A stretch of 6,998 bases of DNA from Candidatus Pelagibacter sp. (GTDB lineage Bacteria; Pseudomonadota; Alphaproteobacteria; Pelagibacterales; Pelagibacteraceae). The notes beneath the pieces were generated by a model, which saw nothing but the letters and a program-made list of their open reading frames with translations, made no database searches and was not told the DNA's origin. Below, one piece after another: positions 1 to 5,595 of the stretch (position 1 is the first letter of the stretch; every line of letters begins with the position of its first letter). The position numbers and the translations under genes are program-made. The DNA lies in contig JAOHFB010000032.1 of assembly GCA_028097785.1 (NCBI GenBank), positions 1-6,998 of the forward strand, in the 5' to 3' direction.

Positions 1-391
1 TAATTATCTTTCCATTTGGATTAAGTTTATTTTTACAAATTGATAATAGCTTTATCGCTTGTTTTTTTTTTAATAAATGAATTGTTTGCTTTATTAAGAT
101 TAAATCAAAAGTAATTTTAGTTTTTGATACAAAAGACAATGCATCAATTTTTTTAAAAATTATTTTTTTGTTTTTATCTTTATAATTTTCTATATCTAAA
201 CCAATTGGTTTTTTTGATAGTTTTAATCTATTTGAAAGATTTCCTAAAATTTTTCCCCTGCCACAACCAATATCTAAAATTTTAGAATCCTTATCCAGTT
301 TTACTTGCTTTAATATAAATTCATTAAAAGAGTTAATGTATTTTTGTGAAGATAACCAAGTCTTGTTATCCCAATTTTTTAATGGTGCCAT
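1..391 (-). CDS. Class I SAM-dependent methyltransferase, N-terminal part (cut by window edge)
   Basis: The frame is open from an ATG at 389-391 to the left edge and gives 130 residues without a stop. The glycine-rich SAM-binding loop (motif I) is clear at residues 39-49 (LDIGCGRGKIL). It is followed by an acidic residue in GLDIE (D66) at the end of the second strand, expected to hold the ribose of SAM, and by a strand around FDLILI (96-101) that fits motif IV. It is therefore a Rossmann-fold class I methyltransferase, presumably cytosolic; the substrate cannot be told, and the C-terminal half that would carry specificity lies outside the window. No Shine-Dalgarno sequence is visible, but the start leaves a normal-length N-terminal helix before motif I. 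It is divergent from the MATE gene across 56 bp. A run of ten T on the plus strand (62-71) encodes part of LLKKK (106-110) and could be a slippage site; the frame is intact. Confidence 0.88.
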   Translation of the reverse strand, partial: MAPLKNWDNKTWLSSQKYINSFNEFILKQVKLDKDSKILDIGCGRGKILGNLSNRLKLSKKPIGLDIENYKDKNKKIIFKKIDALSFVSKTKITFDLILIKQTIHLLKKKQAIKLLSICKNKLNPNGKII

Positions 392-447
392 ATTAAATAT
401 TTAAATCATTACTAAATTTATTAAAATAAAGTATTAAAGTTAAACTA
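392..447. promoter_or_regulatory. Divergent intergenic region, methyltransferase / MATE
   Basis: This 56-bp, almost purely AT stretch separates two divergent starts, so it should hold promoters for both. On the plus strand, TATTAA at 432-437 with TTACTA at 409-414 (17-bp spacer) is a weak -10/-35 candidate for the MATE gene, giving a very short leader. A perfect 12-bp palindrome TTAAATATTTAA lies at 393-404, but in DNA this AT-rich it may be chance. Neither start has a recognisable Shine-Dalgarno sequence. Presence of promoters follows from gene orientation; the exact boxes are guesses. Confidence 0.3.
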
Positions 448-1764
448 ATGCAAAAATCCTCAATACAGTACATCTTAAAGTTATCAATCCCTATATTTTT
501 TGCCAACCTAGCAATTCCGATGGTTGGAATTATTGATACTGCATTAATGGGAAACTTAGGAAGTTTGTCTTATCTTTCAGCAACATCAGTTGCTGCCAAT
601 TTATTTTCAATGATTTTTTGGAGTTTTGGTTTTTTAAGAATGGGTACTGTTGGAATGGTATCTCAGGCAAATGGCAGAAATAACTACACTGAAATCTTAA
701 ATATTGTAGTTAGAAATCTTTTATTCGTTTTAGCAATCTCAATAACAATCATTTTACTACAAAATCTTATATTAAGTTTAAGCTTAAAAATTTTTGATTT
801 ATCTGAGGCTACTAGAAATCTTTATGAGCAATATTTTAAAATCAGAGTTTATTCAGCACCAGGAGAATTAACATTATATATCATAACTGGATTGTTTGTT
901 GGATTACAAAAAACTAAGACTTCTAGCCTTGCTGTTGGCTTTTTTTCTATTTTAAATATCTTATTAAGCATTGTTCTTGTTACAAAATTTGACCTAAATA
1001 TTAAGGGTGTTGCTTATGGAACTTTGTTCTCAGCATTAATTACTTCTATAATTTTTTTGATTTATATGTTTTGGTATTTGTCAAAATATACCAAAATTAC
1101 AATTAACTTTGCCCAAATATTTAATTTAAAAAAAATTAAGAATATATTTAACATTAATCTGAATATTTTTATTAGAACAATTTTATTAACTTTTTCATTT
1201 TTATGGTTCACTTATCTTGGAACACAAATTGGTGAAAATTATGTTGCTGCAAATGCTATATTAATTAATCTTGTTTTTCTTTCTGCTTTTATATTGGATG
1301 CTTATGCTTTTTCTACAGAGGGAATAGTTGGATATTCATTAGGGAAAAAAGATTTAAATCTTTTTAAAAACATTGTTAAAAATTCATTTATATTAAGCTC
1401 AATTTCTGGATTGATAATTTCTATAATTTTCTTTTTTACCAATAATTTGGTGATTAATCTTATGTCAGATATAAACGAGATTAGAGAGTTAAGTTCATCT
1501 TATGCTGTTTGGTTGATAATTTTACCAGTAATTTCATCTTTTTGTTATCAATTTGATGGCATCTTTATAGGAGCCTCGCAAACAAAAGAATTAAGAAATG
1601 CAATGATATTTTCAGTTTTTAGTTATTTATTAATTTCAATATTATTAATTAAATTTCTATTCAATACTGGTATTTGGATTTCTCTTTGTATCTTTATGAT
1701 TTTAAGAGCTGTCTCTCTTTTCTACTATTTGGATAAAATCTATTTAAGATTTAGAAAAAATTAA
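448..1764 (+). CDS. dinF: MATE family efflux transporter, DinF type
   Basis: 438 residues, the usual length for a MATE exporter, with about twelve hydrophobic segments arranged as two similar halves. DinF-subfamily signatures are visible: P25 followed by D30-TALMG (about 30-35) in TM1, the stretch from FGFLRMGTVGMVSQANGR (60-77), D284 with STEGIVGYSLGKKD (289-302) at the start of the second half, and DGIFIGASQTKELRNAM (370-386). Family members are inner-membrane antiporters that export cationic drugs or metabolites using H+ or Na+; the actual substrate here is unknown. The start is the first ATG in frame after the divergent gap; no clear Shine-Dalgarno is present. The gene appears to be a single-gene unit, divergent from the methyltransferase. 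Its last 21 bp overlap the 3' end of the convergent MFS gene. The family call is firm; the DinF subfamily rests on recalled motif patterns. Confidence 0.92.
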   Translation: MQKSSIQYILKLSIPIFFANLAIPMVGIIDTALMGNLGSLSYLSATSVAANLFSMIFWSFGFLRMGTVGMVSQANGRNNYTEILNIVVRNLLFVLAISITIILLQNLILSLSLKIFDLSEATRNLYEQYFKIRVYSAPGELTLYIITGLFVGLQKTKTSSLAVGFFSILNILLSIVLVTKFDLNIKGVAYGTLFSALITSIIFLIYMFWYLSKYTKITINFAQIFNLKKIKNIFNINLNIFIRTILLTFSFLWFTYLGTQIGENYVAANAILINLVFLSAFILDAYAFSTEGIVGYSLGKKDLNLFKNIVKNSFILSSISGLIISIIFFFTNNLVINLMSDINEIRELSSSYAVWLIILPVISSFCYQFDGIFIGASQTKELRNAMIFSVFSYLLISILLIKFLFNTGIWISLCIFMILRAVSLFYYLDKIYLRFRKN

Positions 1765-2934
1765 TTTTTTTTTATAAATATCTGCTCTAATTGAAACTAG
1801 TATAATCAACAATACTAAAGGAATGCATGCTAAATTAATTTCATTCCAACTAAATTTTAAAATAGAATAACCTGCAATTAAGCTTGCAATAGATTGTATA
1901 GAAAAAACTAGCACGTCATTAAAACCTTGAACTTTAAATTTTTCACTTTCTTTATAACAAAGAACTAACAAACTGGTTCCACCAATAAAAAGAAAGTTCC
2001 ATCCTATTCCTAATAATACCAATGCAATTAAATAATTTACAAAAGTTTGATCGTAAAAACTTAAATAAATACAAACAAGATAAATTAAGGCTCCAGTATA
2101 AATAATTACTGAATGTCCAAATTTCTTTATTAAAATACCTGTAATTAATGATGGTAAAAACATCCCTATTATATGAGACTGTATAACAATGCTTGTTGAA
2201 CCCAATGTGAATCCATGCATCTTATACATACTTATTGGTGTAGCTGTCATAATGAATGACATTACAGAATATGCAAAAGCTGCTGAAACAATTGCTTGAA
2301 GAATAATTGGGTTTTTCAATAAATCGAAATATGATCTTTGATTACTATCAATATTCTCAATAGGCTTTGGATTATTGTCTGTTCTATAAAAAATTAATAA
2401 AAATACTGGTAAAAATGTTAAAATTGCTAATGAAATATAGGATCCGGTATAAAGATGATCTGAAATTATATTTTTAGAAAAATTTGCAACATTAGGTCCA
2501 ATTAAAGCTGAAAGAATTGTTGCAAGTAGCAATATAGAAATTGCTCTTGAGCTATCATTTTTTTCAACTGTTTCTGCTGCAGCAAATCTATATTGATGTG
2601 TAAATGCAATTCCTGTGTCAATTACAAAACATGAAAAGCAAAATAAAATAAAGTTTTCAGTGTAAATTGAATAAGCCCCAAGCAGTGAAGCTAAACTCGA
2701 ATAAGTTGATGATAATATAAATCCCTTTTTTCTTCCAATTTTACTCATTATCTTTGCTGCAAAAAAAGAAAATACTGCAGTGCCAACAATTGATAATGAC
2801 GTTGGAAGTGTTGCTAACGATGCTATTGGTGAAATTTTTAGCCCAACAATACCACTTATAAAGACCGTAATTGGAGGTGCTGTAAATGAAAATACTTGGC
2901 AGATAGTTAAAATAACTAAATTCCTATTAAGCAT
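1744..2934 (-). CDS. MFS transporter, probable exporter of unknown substrate
   Basis: 396 residues with about twelve transmembrane segments, typical of 12-TM major facilitator proteins. The loop between TM2 and TM3 carries a degenerate motif A (KIMSKIGRKKG, 61-71), where Lys/Ser replace the usual Asp region but GRKKG is kept. Other conserved-looking stretches are QYRFAAAETV (114-123), the MHGFTLG loop into the seventh/eighth helix (239-245), KKFGH (270-274) repeating motif A in the second half, and GWNFLFIGGTSLL (311-323). The protein acts in the inner membrane; substrate is not predictable. A good Shine-Dalgarno (AAGGA, complement of 2941-2945) sits 6 nt before the ATG, which supports this start. 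It lies 30 bp downstream of the DUF4396 gene on the same strand with no visible terminator between, so it may be the last gene of the cytochrome c-DUF4396 transcript. Its 3' end overlaps MATE convergently by 21 bp. Confidence 0.9.
   Translation of the reverse strand: MLNRNLVILTICQVFSFTAPPITVFISGIVGLKISPIASLATLPTSLSIVGTAVFSFFAAKIMSKIGRKKGFILSSTYSSLASLLGAYSIYTENFILFCFSCFVIDTGIAFTHQYRFAAAETVEKNDSSRAISILLLATILSALIGPNVANFSKNIISDHLYTGSYISLAILTFLPVFLLIFYRTDNNPKPIENIDSNQRSYFDLLKNPIILQAIVSAAFAYSVMSFIMTATPISMYKMHGFTLGSTSIVIQSHIIGMFLPSLITGILIKKFGHSVIIYTGALIYLVCIYLSFYDQTFVNYLIALVLLGIGWNFLFIGGTSLLVLCYKESEKFKVQGFNDVLVFSIQSIASLIAGYSILKFSWNEINLACIPLVLLIILVSIRADIYKKKLIFSKS
1755..1770. other. 16-bp AT palindrome in the convergent MATE/MFS overlap
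   Basis: Six A, TTAA, then six T form a perfect palindrome spanning the MATE stop codon and the last coding bases of the MFS gene; the T run continues to 1773. Its position between convergent ends would suit a bidirectional termination point, but it has no GC stem and no loop, so it is not a standard intrinsic terminator. The function is a guess. Confidence 0.25.
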
Positions 2935-2940
2935 TATTTT

Positions 2941-2945
2941 TCCTT
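2941..2945 (-). promoter_or_regulatory. Ribosome binding site of the MFS gene
   Basis: Reads AAGGA on the minus strand, 6 nt from the ATG at 2932-2934. It is one of the few clear Shine-Dalgarno sequences in the window and fixes the MFS start. It suggests independent translation initiation after the 30-bp gap. Confidence 0.6.
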
Positions 2946-2964
2946 AAATGTTTTCTTCGAAATG

Positions 2965-3402
2965 TTAATGGCAAGCAATACCAAATTTTTTTAAACGCCA
3001 GTAGTTATAAGGCCAAGGAGTTAAAAAACCTACTGTAAGCATGATTGGTACTACCCACCACGTTAACATGGCTCCACCTGTCAAGAGATAGTCTGTTAAA
3101 TTCATTGCAACTTCCATACTAACCATTGAAATAAAACTCATTCCCAATGCTGTTTTTAAAGCACTTTTAAAATCAAAGTTTTGCTTCATAAGTATAATAG
3201 TTTCTAAAATTATACTTGTAATTAATCCGTTGATAATTGCTAATGTCATAATTCCTAAAACTGGAAATGGAATTTTTGTTAATTGAAAAAATAATATTGT
3301 TCCAAAATCTCCAATAGCACAGCCTAATAAACACCAAGCTGTATTTTTTGCACTTCTTTTCCATGTGTGATTACAGGACCAATTAAAAGTACTAGCTGTC
3401 AT
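2965..3402 (-). CDS. DUF4396 family membrane protein
   Basis: 145 residues with four predicted transmembrane helices, about 22-42, 47-72, 82-102 and 111-131. The pattern matches what I recall of DUF4396 (function not established): CLLGCAIGDFGT (24-35) in the first helix, GMSFISMVSMEVAMN (87-101) in the third, and a PYNYWRLKKFG-ACH tail (131-145). Basic residues before TM1 (K15, R16, K19) and after TM4 (R136, K138, K139) put both ends in the cytoplasm by the positive-inside rule. Cys/His pairs occur at both ends (C10/H12 and C144/H145), with C24/C28 in TM1 and M93/M96/E97 in TM3; a metal site is conceivable but unproven. The ATG starts 2 nt after the stop of the cytochrome c gene, with only a weak GAG upstream, so the two are almost certainly co-transcribed and probably translationally coupled. 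Family call is fairly sure; function unknown. Confidence 0.8.
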   Translation of the reverse strand: MTASTFNWSCNHTWKRSAKNTAWCLLGCAIGDFGTILFFQLTKIPFPVLGIMTLAIINGLITSIILETIILMKQNFDFKSALKTALGMSFISMVSMEVAMNLTDYLLTGGAMLTWWVVPIMLTVGFLTPWPYNYWRLKKFGIACH

Positions 3403-3404
3403 GA

Positions 3405-3851
3405 TTATTTGCTCAGATTTATTTGATATTCATATTCTTCTTTAGGCCAAAAAGATTTGATATAAGCTAATACGCTATCAATTTCTTTATCAGATAAATT
3501 GTCCTCAAAACCAATCATCTTACCTTGGTAATTTTTTACTAATTTTGCTAATCCATATTTTATTATTGAATGTAGTGTTTGATCATCATGATGCCATGTA
3601 TGTCCTGTTCCATTTAAAGGAGGAGCTTTTCTATACCCATCTTCATCCATCTCTTTCCAATTTTCTGCTCCGGCTAAATTAACCATATGACATGAAACAC
3701 AATTTTCTTGATATGCAATCTTACCTCTTTCAATCATAATTTTTGATTCAGTGGTAATTGGAAAATGATTATGCGCTTTAGCAACAGTTAAGCTGCTAAA
3801 TAATATGAAGATAATTAATACTGGCAATGACTTAATTATATACTTAAGCAT
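3405..3851 (-). CDS. Secreted monoheme c-type cytochrome
   Basis: 148 residues. Residues 1-26 form a Sec signal peptide: basic start (K3, K7), hydrophobic core (about 8-23) and an AKA cleavage site (24-26), so the mature protein is periplasmic, or membrane-held if uncleaved. The heme-attachment motif CVSCH is at 51-55, and M112 in GKMIGFEDNLSDKEID is the likely distal heme ligand, as in class I cytochromes where a Met precedes the final LSDxEI...LAYIKSFWP helix (119-136). Between them lies a His-rich loop, GTGHTWHHDD (81-90), typical of a small family of single-heme cytochromes. Its role is electron transfer; partners are not identifiable. Mature cleavage would expose His-Asn-His at the N terminus, a possible copper-binding end. 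It is first gene of a minus-strand group with DUF4396 (2 nt away) and probably MFS, and is divergent from the persulfide dioxygenase gene. No Shine-Dalgarno is visible. Confidence 0.9.
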   Translation of the reverse strand: MLKYIIKSLPVLIIFILFSSLTVAKAHNHFPITTESKIMIERGKIAYQENCVSCHMVNLAGAENWKEMDEDGYRKAPPLNGTGHTWHHDDQTLHSIIKYGLAKLVKNYQGKMIGFEDNLSDKEIDSVLAYIKSFWPKEEYEYQINLSK

Positions 3852-3906
3852 ACAAGTTATATAGATATTTCATTTATATTAACAAGTACATGTGTTAATT
3901 TAAAAA
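3852..3906. promoter_or_regulatory. Divergent promoter region, cytochrome c / persulfide dioxygenase
   Basis: This 55-bp gap must drive both divergent genes. On the plus strand TATATT at 3875-3880 is a -10 candidate for the dioxygenase, with start near 3887 and only a poor -35 about 18 bp upstream. On the minus strand TTGTTA (complement of 3880-3885) as -35 and TATAAC (complement of 3856-3861, 18-bp spacer) or TATATA (3858-3863, 16-bp spacer) as -10 would start the cytochrome message almost at its ATG, giving a leaderless or very short-leader transcript. These boxes are weak matches in AT-rich DNA. Confidence 0.35.
3878..3899. repeat. 22-bp inverted repeat, candidate operator
   Basis: Two perfect 7-bp arms, ATTAACA (3878-3884) and TGTTAAT (3893-3899), flank an 8-bp centre AGTACATG. 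The arms are about one helical turn and a half apart, centre to centre 15 bp, which suits a homodimeric winged-helix repressor. It overlaps the inferred start region of the dioxygenase and the inferred -35 of the cytochrome gene, so a bound protein could control both directions. The repeat is seen; the operator role is inferred, and no regulator gene is present in the window. Confidence 0.45.
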
Positions 3907-4590
3907 ATGATTTTTAAACAAATTTTTGATACTGAGTCTTCAACTTATACTTATTTAATAGCATCTTCAAAAGGTCGTGAAGCAGTTATTATAGATCCTG
4001 TAATAGAAAATGTAGATAATTATATTAAAATTTTAGGAGAACTAGATCTTAAACTAGTCAAAGTTATAGATACTCATATTCATGCAGATCATGTAACGGG
4101 AGCTACCAAATTAAAGAAAGCTACTAATTGCACAACACTCATGGGAGAACATACCCCAGCTGATGCAGTTGAGATTAAAGTAAAAGATGGTGAAATTATT
4201 GAAATTGATAATTTGAAAATCAAATCGTTATATACGCCTGGACATACCTCTGATAGTTATAGTTTTTTACTAGATAACTATCTTTTTTCAGGAGATACAC
4301 TTCTGATAAATGGAACTGGCAGAACTGATTTTCAAAATGGAAGCTCTAAAGATGCTTATAACTCTTTATTCAATAATCTTTTAAAATTACCAGAAGAAAC
4401 TTTAGTTTATCCTGGTCATGATTATAACGGTAAATTTTCAAGTACAATTGGAAATGAAAAAAAATTTAATCCTAGATTACAGGTAAAAAGTGAAGATGAA
4501 TATGTTGATATAATGTCTAAGCTAAATTTATCTAAACCTAAATTAATAGACATCAATGTTAGTAGAAATATTAAATTAGGTGCTAACTAA
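3907..4590 (+). CDS. ETHE1/Blh-type persulfide dioxygenase (MBL fold)
   Basis: 227 residues, a single metallo-beta-lactamase-fold domain. The metal motif HxHxDH is complete (H57, H59, D61, H62), followed by H113 (PGHT), D130 (SGD) and H171 (PGH). By comparison with human ETHE1, H57, H113 and D130 would hold the mono-iron centre. GRTDFQ (138-143) matches the ETHE1 substrate-pocket segment with its Arg (R139). The Cys that precedes it in ETHE1 (GCGRTDF) is Thr here (T137). The C-terminal NPRL (188-191) with the following DEYV...LNLSKPK segment is typical of bacterial Blh/ETHE1-like proteins. The expected reaction is oxidation of glutathione persulfide to sulfite and glutathione with O2, in the cytosol. 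There is no rhodanese domain. It is divergent from cytochrome c, overlaps azlD convergently by 8 bp, and has no Shine-Dalgarno. A glyoxalase II role is less likely because of GRTDF and the short C terminus. Confidence 0.85.
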   Translation: MIFKQIFDTESSTYTYLIASSKGREAVIIDPVIENVDNYIKILGELDLKLVKVIDTHIHADHVTGATKLKKATNCTTLMGEHTPADAVEIKVKDGEIIEIDNLKIKSLYTPGHTSDSYSFLLDNYLFSGDTLLINGTGRTDFQNGSSKDAYNSLFNNLLKLPEETLVYPGHDYNGKFSSTIGNEKKFNPRLQVKSEDEYVDIMSKLNLSKPKLIDINVSRNIKLGAN

Positions 4591-4900
4591 ATATAACGAA
4601 TATCAAAAACCAATAAGAAATTAACCCAGATAATATAGTTGCAATAATATTTTTTGAAAAATAACCAACAATAATTGCAACGATAGCTCCAAAAATTTTA
4701 GGATCATTCATTTCAACAAAAGATCCATAATCGTTGATAAAAATTGCTGGAAATATTATTGCGGGAAATACTGCTGAAGGAACGTACGCTAATACGTCTT
4801 TAATTCTTTTTCCAAGCATATCTCTATCAACTAATACAATCATAGTCATTCTGGTAAAATAAGTTAATATTCCTGCAACGATAATTGATAACCAAGTCAT
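4583..4900 (-). CDS. azlD: AzlD family branched-chain amino acid exporter subunit
   Basis: 105 residues, the usual size for AzlD, with about four hydrophobic segments (2-22, 37-55, 67-82, 84-104). TYFTRMTM (13-20) corresponds to the conserved Thr-Arg segment of the family, and YVPSAVFPAII (39-49) to the conserved Pro-Ala helix. AzlD is the small inner-membrane partner of AzlC (BrnE/BrnF in Corynebacterium), together exporting branched-chain amino acids or related compounds; the substrate in this organism is inferred only from the family. Its ATG overlaps the azlC stop in ATGA (4897-4900), and a strong GAGGA Shine-Dalgarno within azlC lies 7 nt upstream, so expression is coupled to azlC. It is the last gene of the ABC-azlCD group, and its final 8 bp overlap the convergent dioxygenase gene. 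Confidence 0.9.
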   Translation of the reverse strand: MTWLSIIVAGILTYFTRMTMIVLVDRDMLGKRIKDVLAYVPSAVFPAIIFPAIFINDYGSFVEMNDPKIFGAIVAIIVGYFSKNIIATILSGLISYWFLIFVIFS

Positions 4901-5583
4901 TTTTTTATCCTCAATAATAATGAAGCAACAAATAAGGCAATAACTGGTGAAATAATTATGTATGATTTAAATGGTGCATCAAAAAATAATAAAGAACTTA
5001 AACCACAGGTGATCATAACAATTAAATGATCAATTTTTTTTAAATCTTGAACAACAATAGCTATAAAAGTAAGCGGTATTGTAAATTTTAACCCCAGTTC
5101 TTCAGGTACAAATGATCCTAAAATAATACCTGAAAGTGTTGCTAATTGCCAACAAACCCACATAGTACATCCAGTTCCAATCAGATGATAATGAAGATGC
5201 TCTTCTGATTTATTTTTTTTAAAAAATTTATTAGACTCAGCAAAGCCTTGATCAACAATGAAATAAGAAATTATTAATTTTTTAATTAATGATAATTTTT
5301 CAAGGTATTCAGATAAAACTGCACCGTACAATAAATGTCTTGAATTGATGATTCCAACAGATGTAACAGCCACTAAACTAGATGCCCCACCTGAAAGTAC
5401 TTGTAGAAATACAATTTGCGAAGCACCACCAAAAATAATGATCGACATTGCATAAACTAAATATGGACTAAATCCAAGTTCAACTCCAATTGCTCCACAA
5501 ATAATTCCAAATGGAATGACAGATAGCATATGTGGAGAAATATCTACCATTCCCTTGGTAAATAATTGTTTTTTTGAAAGCAT
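4897..5583 (-). CDS. azlC: AzlC family branched-chain amino acid exporter, large subunit
   Basis: 228 residues with multiple hydrophobic segments, typical for AzlC. Family landmarks are IPFGIICGA (23-31) near the N terminus, GGASQIVFLQ (52-61, matching the usual GASQF-type helix), NSRHLLYGAVLSEYL (80-94, matching the conserved N-x-RH-LL) and D111-QGFA, equivalent to the usual DE-FA. It forms the inner-membrane permease for export of branched-chain amino acids with AzlD, encoded immediately downstream with a 4-nt overlap. It lies 12 bp downstream of the ABC ATPase gene, so it is very likely co-transcribed with the iron-type ABC genes. No Shine-Dalgarno is seen before this ATG, and another in-frame Met occurs at residue 12, but the first keeps the typical N-terminal length. 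Confidence 0.9.
   Translation of the reverse strand: MLSKKQLFTKGMVDISPHMLSVIPFGIICGAIGVELGFSPYLVYAMSIIIFGGASQIVFLQVLSGGASSLVAVTSVGIINSRHLLYGAVLSEYLEKLSLIKKLIISYFIVDQGFAESNKFFKKNKSEEHLHYHLIGTGCTMWVCWQLATLSGIILGSFVPEELGLKFTIPLTFIAIVVQDLKKIDHLIVMITCGLSSLLFFDAPFKSYIIISPVIALFVASLLLRIKK
4908..4912 (-). promoter_or_regulatory. Ribosome binding site of azlD
   Basis: Reads GAGGA on the minus strand, 7 nt before the azlD ATG and inside the azlC 3' end. It supports the azlD start and, together with the ATGA overlap, translational coupling. Confidence 0.6.
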
Positions 5584-5595
5584 CTAATTGTTTTA

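Noticed and set aside
393..404. Perfect 12-bp palindrome TTAAATATTTAA as an operator
   Set aside because: All-AT palindromes of this length are expected by chance in such AT-rich DNA, and no spacer or flanking conservation can be seen; kept only as a note on the intergenic region.
1755..1773. Bidirectional intrinsic terminator between MATE and MFS
   Set aside because: The stem is purely A/T with no loop, too weak for a standard intrinsic terminator, and it overlaps coding sequence of both genes.
3173..3364. 63-residue minus-strand open frame
   Set aside because: It lies wholly inside the DUF4396 gene in another frame, has Lys/Asn/Tyr-rich composition without domain features, and is a shadow of that gene.
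3907..4590. Glyoxalase II or beta-lactamase
   Set aside because: The GRTDFQ pocket, NPRL tail and lack of the glyoxalase II C-terminal domain favour the ETHE1/Blh persulfide dioxygenase group.
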